Source: Agathobaculum sp. Marseille-P7918 (lineage in GTDB: Bacteria > Bacillota > Clostridia > Oscillospirales > Butyricicoccaceae). Taken from it: a stretch of DNA of 64,000 bases. This document shows, piece after piece, positions 58,797 through 64,000 of the stretch. How positions within the stretch are numbered: the first letter of the stretch is position 1; the number at the start of each line of letters is the position of its first letter. The notes under the pieces were generated by a model. That model was given only the letters and a program-made list of their open reading frames with translations, made no database searches and was not told the DNA's origin. Both the position numbers and the translations under genes were made by a program. Where the stretch lies: NCBI RefSeq assembly GCF_900625105.1, contig NZ_UYYD01000001.1, positions 186,001 to 250,000 on the forward strand, written 5' to 3'.

Positions 58797-59807
58797 TCAG
58801 CGTCCGACAAAGCCAACCTTCCGGTAAACCTTGCTGAGCGTCTTACGCGCCAGATAGGACGCTTTCTGCGCGCCTTCGGTATAAACCTGCTCCAGATAAT
58901 CCTTGTTGCGCAGCAGGTCTTCGGTTTTCTCGCGGATCGGACGCAGCAATTCCACGACCGCTTCGCCCACTGCGGGTTTGAATTCGCCATAACCCTTTCC
59001 GGCAAACTCTGCTTCCACTTCCGCAATCGATTTTCCGGTTGCCACCGAATAAATTTGAATGAGGTTGGATACACCCGGCTTGCCGACCGGATCCATGATA
59101 ATACGGGAATCCGAATCGGTGATCGCGCGCTTGAATTTCCGCATGATATCCTCCGGCTTATCCATCAGCAGAATAAAGCCGTTGGGGTTCTCATCGGACT
59201 TGCTCATCTTCTTTTCCGGATCCTGCAGGCTCATGATCTTCGCACCTTCGCCAGCCTTGGGGTAAAGGCCTTCCGGGATCGTGAACGTATCCGGGAACAA
59301 GCCATTGAAACGGTTGGCAATATTGCGGCAGATCTCGATATGCTGACTCTGATCCACGCCAACCGGAACCAGATTGGTCTGATACAGCAGAATATCCGCT
59401 GCCATCAAAACCGGATAGGTGAACAGGCCAACGTTTACATTATCCGCATGCTTGGCAGACTTATCCTTAAACTGCGTCATACGGGACGCTTCGCCAAACA
59501 TTGTAAAGCAGTTGAGAACCCAAGCAAGTTCGGCATGCGCCGGAACATGGCTCTGAATAAACAGGATGCTCTTTTCCGGATCCAAACCGCAGGCAATATA
59601 CTGTGCCAGCACCTCAAGCGTCGCGTGACGCAGCTTCACCGGATCCTGACGAACCGTAATTGCGTGCATATCGACGACACAGTATATGCAATTATAATCT
59701 TCCTGCAACAGCGGAAAATTACGAATTGCACCAAGATAGTTGCCCAAAGTCAGCTTGCCGGAAGGCTGCACACCGGAAAAAATGGTTTGTTTCTGGTTTT
59801 CGCTCAT
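58797..59807 (-). CDS. trpS: tryptophanyl-tRNA synthetase
   Basis: The 336-residue class I synthetase has the HIGH-type motif PSGKLTLGNYLGA and the KMSKS motif EKKMSKSDEN. AAGGGAAG precedes the ATG at 59807. TTGCAA-17-TATGAT lies upstream. No T-box is seen in the leader. Confidence 0.98.
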   Translation of the reverse strand: MSENQKQTIFSGVQPSGKLTLGNYLGAIRNFPLLQEDYNCIYCVVDMHAITVRQDPVKLRHATLEVLAQYIACGLDPEKSILFIQSHVPAHAELAWVLNCFTMFGEASRMTQFKDKSAKHADNVNVGLFTYPVLMAADILLYQTNLVPVGVDQSQHIEICRNIANRFNGLFPDTFTIPEGLYPKAGEGAKIMSLQDPEKKMSKSDENPNGFILLMDKPEDIMRKFKRAITDSDSRIIMDPVGKPGVSNLIQIYSVATGKSIAEVEAEFAGKGYGEFKPAVGEAVVELLRPIREKTEDLLRNKDYLEQVYTEGAQKASYLARKTLSKVYRKVGFVGR

Positions 59808-59878
59808 AGATAAGACTTCCCTTACTAAATGGATTGTGATTCTTTCGTACGAAGCAAACCACCCCATACTTATGAATA

Positions 59879-59907
59879 ATCATATCATATTTCCCGTTTT
59901 CTTGCAA
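59879..59907 (-). promoter_or_regulatory. promoter of trpS
   Basis: TTGCAA (59902-59907), 17 bases, TATGAT (59879-59884) on the minus strand. Confidence 0.75.
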
Positions 59908-60024
59908 CGAATTTTCTTGTTTTTACGCCTGATTTGCGCCGCCTGTCCCGATGTTTCCCGTGCGGCAGACGAATTACCCTTCGGTATATTTTTGATAGGA
60001 TCCGGTAAAATTTCCGGATAGCGA

Positions 60025-60053
60025 TTGTGTTTTTTCGGAAAACGTGGTACAGT
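60025..60053 (+). promoter_or_regulatory. promoter of the glyoxalase gene
   Basis: TTGTGT (60025-60030), 17 bases, TACAGT (60048-60053), 29 bases before the ATG. Confidence 0.72.
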
Positions 60054-60082
60054 AACTTCACCAAGACAAGGAGGAACCTTTC

Positions 60083-60451
60083 ATGCAGTTTACTTTTGCA
60101 CACAATAATTATAATGTGCGCGATCTCAATCGATCGCTCACTTTTTACAAAGATGCGCTCGGATTGAATGAAGTGCGCCGCATCAACGCAGACGATGGCA
60201 GTTATGTCATTGTCTATCTGAGTGACGGCGTTTCCAAGCATCAGCTGGAGCTGACCTGGCTGCGCGACTGGGATCGCCCCTACAACCTGGGTGACAATGA
60301 GATCCATTTGGCGTTCCAGGTGGACGACTTCGCCGCAGCATATCAGAAGCATCAGAAAATGGGCTGCATCTGCTTTGAAAATCCGGCAATGGGCATTTAT
60401 TTTATTGCCGATCCGGATGGTTACTGGCTGGAAATTGTTCCCGGCAAGTAA
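60083..60451 (+). CDS. glyoxalase I-like VOC-family protein
   Basis: The 122-residue protein matches lactoylglutathione lyase: metal ligands His in FAHNNYNV, Glu in HQLELTW, His in EIHLAFQVDD and Glu in YWLEIVPG. It would detoxify methylglyoxal via a thiol adduct; many Clostridia lack glutathione, so the thiol is uncertain. AAGGAGG precedes the ATG. Confidence 0.9.
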   Translation: MQFTFAHNNYNVRDLNRSLTFYKDALGLNEVRRINADDGSYVIVYLSDGVSKHQLELTWLRDWDRPYNLGDNEIHLAFQVDDFAAAYQKHQKMGCICFENPAMGIYFIADPDGYWLEIVPGK

Positions 60452-60490
60452 TATTTTCTTTGCACCTTGCGGCATGCATACAGGAACAGC

Positions 60491-60521
60491 CTTTGAGGCC
60501 GCCATACCGGCGGCCTCAAAG
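60491..60521 (+). terminator. strong hairpin after the glyoxalase gene
   Basis: A perfect 13-bp stem CTTTGAGGCCGCC/GGCGGCCTCAAAG. Only a short T-run follows, so termination is likely but not certain. Confidence 0.65.
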
Positions 60522-60584
60522 TTTGCCCTTGGAGATTTTTCCCGCTTTCATACGATATTATTTTCAGAAAGGAATGACTTTCCT

Positions 60585-61127
60585 TTGAATCCATTTCTGG
60601 ATCTTTTTCTCACCTTTGCCCGTATCGGTGTGTGCACCTTCGGCGGCGGCTATGCCATGCTGCCGATCCTTCAGCTCGAAGTAGTTGAAAAGCGCGCTTG
60701 GGCAACCGAAGATGAATTGATGGACTATTATGCCATCGGTCAATGTACGCCCGGTGTCATTGCGGTCAACACGGCGACCTTCATCGGCTATCGTCATCGC
60801 GGTATTCGGGGCGCTATCTGTGCCACGGCCGGCGTTGTTTTTCCGTCGCTTGTCATCATCATTATCATTGCGGCATTCATCCAGCAATTTGCGCATCTGG
60901 CTGTCGTGCAAAATGCGTTTTCCGGTGTGCGTATCGCGGTATGCGCGCTGGTTGTACAGTCTGTCTGGAAACTGGCCAAAAAAAGCGTGGTTGATCTGCC
61001 GACCGCTGCGCTTCTGCTCATCACTTTTGCCGCTGTCGCATTCTTCGGTGTCTCGCCTGTCATCATGGTCATCGTGGCCGGCAGTGCCGGTATTCTGATC
61101 GGACTGTTACGGAGGCGCCGCACATGA
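60585..61127 (+). CDS. chromate transporter, half-size subunit 1
   Basis: The 180-residue membrane protein is one half of a CHR-family transporter: FGGGYAMLPILQLEVVEKR, then CTPGVIAVNTATFIGYRHRG, and about five or six helices. In Firmicutes two half-size proteins form a heterodimer. The start is TTG at 60585 with GAAAGGA upstream. It overlaps the second subunit by four bases. Chromate export is the family label; the natural substrate may differ. Confidence 0.88.
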   Translation: MNPFLDLFLTFARIGVCTFGGGYAMLPILQLEVVEKRAWATEDELMDYYAIGQCTPGVIAVNTATFIGYRHRGIRGAICATAGVVFPSLVIIIIIAAFIQQFAHLAVVQNAFSGVRIAVCALVVQSVWKLAKKSVVDLPTAALLLITFAAVAFFGVSPVIMVIVAGSAGILIGLLRRRRT

Positions 61128-61690
61128 TCTTTTTACAACTTTTCTGGGAGTTCTTCAAAACCGGTCTTTTTTCCATTGGCGGCGGCCTGGCAACACTCCC
61201 TTTCCTGCAGGATATTGCCCAAAACTACCCGTGGTTTACCTCCAGCGATCTGCTGGACATGATTGCTGTCTCCGAATCCACCCCCGGCCCGATGGGCGTC
61301 AATTCCGCAACTTATGCCGGTTTCCGTGCTGCCGGTATATTGGGTTCGCTGACTGCAACTTTCTCCCTCGTTTTGCCGTCAATCATCGTCATTGTACTGA
61401 TTGCGCGTGCATTGACACGATTCCGGGATTCAACCTTGGTGCAGGATGGTTTTTACGGGCTTCGCCCTGCGTCTGCTGGCCTGATTTTCGGCGCCATGCT
61501 GGAGGTCTTTGCTTCTTCCCTGTTCCATACCGAGCTGTGGAACGGCCTTTCCAGCATTGCCAGCGTATTGAATATACCGGCAATCGCTTTCTTTCTGGCG
61601 CTTTCTTTTGCCATCTGGAAGTTTCCCAAAATTCATCCGATCGTTTTTATTGGAATCGGGGCTGTCTTTGGAATACTATTTCATTTTTGA
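61124..61690 (+). CDS. chromate transporter, half-size subunit 2
   Basis: The 188-residue protein is the partner half of the CHR transporter, with SIGGGLATLPFLQDIAQNYP and STPGPMGVNSATYAGFRAAG. It begins inside the end of subunit 1 (ATGA) and is followed by a strong terminator. Confidence 0.9.
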   Translation: MIFLQLFWEFFKTGLFSIGGGLATLPFLQDIAQNYPWFTSSDLLDMIAVSESTPGPMGVNSATYAGFRAAGILGSLTATFSLVLPSIIVIVLIARALTRFRDSTLVQDGFYGLRPASAGLIFGAMLEVFASSLFHTELWNGLSSIASVLNIPAIAFFLALSFAIWKFPKIHPIVFIGIGAVFGILFHF

Positions 61691-61696
61691 AAACGC

Positions 61697-61739
61697 AAGA
61701 CGCGGCAGGAGCCAACCGTTTCCTGCCGCGTCTTATTTT
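61697..61739 (+). terminator. terminator of the chromate transporter genes
   Basis: A perfect 14-bp stem AAGACGCGGCAGGA/TCCTGCCGCGTCTT followed by ATTTTA. Confidence 0.87.
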
Positions 61740-61746
61740 ACCTATT

Positions 61747-61953
61747 TCATTTCGCCAGATAATCTTCCACAACATCCCGAAAATGTACTGCCGCAACGCC
61801 ATTTTCCTGCAAAAAAGCCGCCAGCAAAGCCGTTTCTTCAAAAGAAGGCGCAATATCCGCAATGCTGTCCTCCTCTTCTTCATCTTCTATTACGGTAATG
61901 CCATATTGTTCTTTGCCGGATGTGTTCTCTTTGGTAACGATATAGCGAACCAC
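61747..61953 (-). CDS. small acidic protein (DUF6514-like)
   Basis: The 68-residue protein MVRYIVTKENTSGKEQYGIT ... VVEDYLAK is rich in acidic residues (VIEDEEEEDS). It resembles the small DUF6514 proteins of Clostridia; function unknown. The start is GTG at 61953, 6 bases after GGGGGTG. The frame stays open upstream, but that part is Arg/Lys-rich and has no site for ribosomes. The 61954-62133 stretch shows nothing else convincing. Confidence 0.65.
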   Translation of the reverse strand: MVRYIVTKENTSGKEQYGITVIEDEEEEDSIADIAPSFEETALLAAFLQENGVAAVHFRDVVEDYLAK

Positions 61954-62131
61954 TTTTTTCACCCCCTGTTTCTTACTCAGTCTGTTCGATCCATAACGCT
62001 TCCTTTGATCTTTATTCCTCATGCTGCACATTACCCGCGTCGCACCATGGTTTCCCCCTTTGGATCGTCTTTTCCCATTCATTTTACGCGCTTGTAAGAT
62101 ATGTATCTGTCGAATTTGGCTGAACAAAAGA

Positions 62132-62169
62132 TAAAAAATATACCGCAGATGCCTTGACATCTGCGGTAT
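62132..62169 (-). terminator. terminator of the C-GCAxxG-C-C protein gene
   Basis: ATACCGCAGATG/CATCTGCGGTAT followed by ATTTTTTATC on the minus strand. Confidence 0.9.
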
Positions 62170-62173
62170 TTGA

Positions 62174-62581
62174 TTATTTTAACAAATTCTCTTCGATCAA
62201 ACTGCACGCATCTTCAATACAGCCCTGGCAGGAACGACGCACTTTACCGTCCGTCACGCCCTTCAGTTCCCGGCAAAGATACGTTCCGTTTTTTTCCTTG
62301 AACGCCGCCGCCAAAGCCTTGGTCGTCTTATACGTCTGTCCTTTCGTAGCGCCCGGGAAATCTGTTCCCTTGCTGCCCTGCACACCGGCCAGCATGAAAG
62401 ACGCCGATAATGCGCCGCAAACCTCCATCAGCCCCATACCGAGGCCGAAGCCTTCTGCCATGCGATACGCCGTTTCCTCATCCAGACCAAACTGATCGCA
62501 ATACGCACAAATCACCGCCTGCGCACAATTATAGCCCTGATCGTGCAGCTGCTGCGCACGTTCCGCCCGCTCTATCATCAC
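62174..62581 (-). CDS. C_GCAxxG_C_C family redox protein
   Basis: The 135-residue protein has the family cysteine pattern: NCAQAVICAYC, EVCGALSASFMLAG and CQGCIEDAC near the C-terminus. Such proteins are thought to be redox or metal-binding partners, often with Fe-S or molybdenum pathways. GGAG lies 7 bases before a GTG (62581) and 10 before an ATG (62578); either may start it. Confidence 0.88.
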   Translation of the reverse strand: MMIERAERAQQLHDQGYNCAQAVICAYCDQFGLDEETAYRMAEGFGLGMGLMEVCGALSASFMLAGVQGSKGTDFPGATKGQTYKTTKALAAAFKEKNGTYLCRELKGVTDGKVRRSCQGCIEDACSLIEENLLK

Positions 62582-62599
62582 TTCAAAACTCCTTTTTCC

Positions 62600-64000
62600 T
62601 TAATACTCTACCTGCGTGAAATAATACATAATCGCATTATACTGTGCACGCGCTTCCGCCTGCCAATCTTCTTCGCTGTCGATAAACTTCTGATCCTCTT
62701 CATTGTCGATAAAGCAGAACTCGCTGGTCACTGCCGGAATGAACAGGGATGCCGCAATACGGTTGGTGTAATAATAGTCGCCGTTGCTGCCCTCCTTGAA
62801 TACGACCTGTCGGATCGGAACCCCCAGATCGCTGTATTCCTCCAGCAGCGCTTCGGCTAAGATCTTGCTCGGACCGCCGTTTTTATCCGCGATCTGCGCA
62901 AGCACCTCCGCACCGCGCGCTGTCGTATTGGCCGCGTTATGGTGCACACTGAAGAACAGGTCTGCAGACGCCGCATATTGCTGCATCACCGTGCCGCGCA
63001 GAGAAAGCGAGCTGCCTTCCTCCATGGTATCACGCACCATGATCACATTGACGCCTGCGTCCTCCAGATAGGACTGCAAATACTGCGCCACATACAGGTT
63101 GACATGTTTTTCATCCAGCGACATATCCGCATTATGTGCGCCTACATCGCTTCCGCCATGACCGGCATCAAGAATGACCGTCATTTTTCCATCCAGATGC
63201 GATGTACGCGGCGGATCGACCGGATCATCCGGCTCGCCCTGACTGGCATCGTAGTCGCCGATTCGGGTCAGATAGTCCAGACTGCAATACCGCCCGGACC
63301 CAACGCTGGTATCCATCAGGTGCGCCCAGCCGTTTTTGATGCTGTCAACCACGATTTCATCGCCGTTCTGCAAACGGCCAACGATGTTATAACTCGTGCC
63401 CGGACCGGAACGCACGGAAAGGGACGATTCCACCTTGACGCGGTAAACACCGGTTACAAATGGCTTCTCTGGTTCTTCCGGCTCGGGTTGTTCCACATCG
63501 CCATCTCCGGTATAATCCTTGATGCGGGTCAAATAATCCGCGCTGCAATACTGTTCTTTCCCGTCGCTGCTGACAATATGCGCCCAACCGTTTTTGATGC
63601 TGTCCACTACAATCTGAGTGCCGTTTGTCAGCTGTCCGATCACGGAATAACTTGTGCCGGGTCCGGAACGCACAGAAAGCCAGGACTCCACCTTGACCTG
63701 ATATACGCCCGTCACAAACGGCTGCTCCGGTTCCGGATCAGGTTCAGGCTCCGGTTCCGGAGCGGACGGCGTGGAGATCTTGACCGTCTGCGTCGTGCTT
63801 TCATAAGCAGCCGTAAATCCAATGGCCGTGGAAACATCTGCAATCTTATAATAGTTGTTGCCGTTGATGTTATATCCCTTGATGGTGATACCGCTGCCGT
63901 CGAGCAGCACCTTGGCCGTGGATTGCTGCACGCGCAGCGCTGTTGTGGACGCTACGGTCATCTCGCCGCCGACCGCCGCATAAGCTTGTCCCGAAATCAG
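62600..64000 (-). CDS. secreted N-acetylmuramoyl-L-alanine amidase with SH3 and copper-amine-oxidase-like repeats, partial
   Basis: The frame runs off the window end, so the N-terminus is missing. From the visible N-terminal side: part of a copper-amine-oxidase-like repeat (SGQAYAAVGGEM; NGNNYYKIAD), a Pro-Glu linker, and two bacterial SH3 domains (each with LSVRSGPGTSY and VVDSIKNGWAH). The amidase_3 domain follows, with DAGHGGSDVGAHN, SVHHNAAN and the catalytic Glu in VTSEFCFIDNEED. It cuts the peptide from muramic acid in the wall. The repeat closely resembles that of the SpoIID-like protein at 9378-11060. Confidence 0.9.
   Translation of the reverse strand: MISGQAYAAVGGEMTVASTTALRVQQSTAKVLLDGSGITIKGYNINGNNYYKIADVSTAIGFTAAYESTTQTVKISTPSAPEPEPEPDPEPEQPFVTGVYQVKVESWLSVRSGPGTSYSVIGQLTNGTQIVVDSIKNGWAHIVSSDGKEQYCSADYLTRIKDYTGDGDVEQPEPEEPEKPFVTGVYRVKVESSLSVRSGPGTSYNIVGRLQNGDEIVVDSIKNGWAHLMDTSVGSGRYCSLDYLTRIGDYDASQGEPDDPVDPPRTSHLDGKMTVILDAGHGGSDVGAHNADMSLDEKHVNLYVAQYLQSYLEDAGVNVIMVRDTMEEGSSLSLRGTVMQQYAASADLFFSVHHNAANTTARGAEVLAQIADKNGGPSKILAEALLEEYSDLGVPIRQVVFKEGSNGDYYYTNRIAASLFIPAVTSEFCFIDNEEDQKFIDSEEDWQAEARAQYNAIMYYFTQVEY

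Noticed and set aside
59808-60060. T-box riboswitch upstream of trpS
   Set aside because: The promoter lies only about 70 bases before the start, leaving no room, and no T-box core sequence is visible.

Overview
The window looks like chromosome of a Gram-positive, probably spore-forming anaerobe of the Clostridia (Oscillospirales-like; genus not determinable from the sequence). The evidence is a CIRCE-controlled groES-groEL operon, a glmS ribozyme, a lysine riboswitch, SpoIID-, SpoVB- and CwlD-like cell-wall/sporulation proteins, RqcH, a SigH-like sigma factor, strong AGGAGG ribosome binding sites and clear TTGACA-17-TATAAT promoters. The backbone is about 55% G+C by eye.

Layout. 1-1815: sugar ABC permease (cut by the window edge) and its double ATPase. 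2031-4143: groES-groEL with terminator, promoter and CIRCE. 4224-9315: rRNA methyltransferase, lipid-II-flippase-like protein, tgt, queA. 9378-11060: SpoIID-like protein with inserted repeat domains. 11095-14241: riboswitch-controlled asd-dapA-dapB (lysine/diaminopimelate). 14286-17138: XerC-like recombinase, macro-domain protein plus WYL regulator, a 38-residue protein. 17188-21067: metF, a stand-alone MetH activation domain, metH. 21172-28320: radical SAM protein, thiD, pyrB carrying a PyrI-like zinc tail, efflux adaptor plus permease, radA, cwlD. 28458-31448: nicotinamidase-like hydrolase, tRNA-Pro, acetyltransferase, and a TetR/membrane-protein pair sharing one operator sequence.

31.76-41.17 kb is a roughly 9.4 kb integrative element next to the 3' end of guaA. 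Its recombination module (integrase, frameshifted excisionase, MobC-like protein, RepA-like ATPase broken by an in-frame stop, oriT-like remnant without relaxase) is G+C-rich like the host. The cargo at its far end is AT-rich: a DUF4297-type nuclease and a HerA ATPase, a two-gene arrangement known as an anti-phage system, plus a SLOG-family protein and small HTH proteins. Paired GTTGCCA repeats with identical spacing lie at both ends, and a short direct repeat matches the guaA terminus. A 20-bp-arm palindrome overlays the excisionase/integrase promoter opposite an XRE repressor gene. The broken excisionase and RepA suggest an element becoming fixed while its defence cargo stays intact.

41.16-64 kb returns to backbone: guaA, an SLH-domain surface protein, rqcH, a Nif3-like protein and trmK, two small metal/redox proteins, a sigma factor, glmM-glmS with the ribozyme, ruvCAB, a methionine-gamma-lyase-like PLP enzyme, a membrane-anchored protein, wecB and tagO (wall polymer synthesis), trpS, a glyoxalase, a two-subunit chromate transporter, and a secreted amidase cut by the window end that carries the same repeat domains as the SpoIID-like protein.
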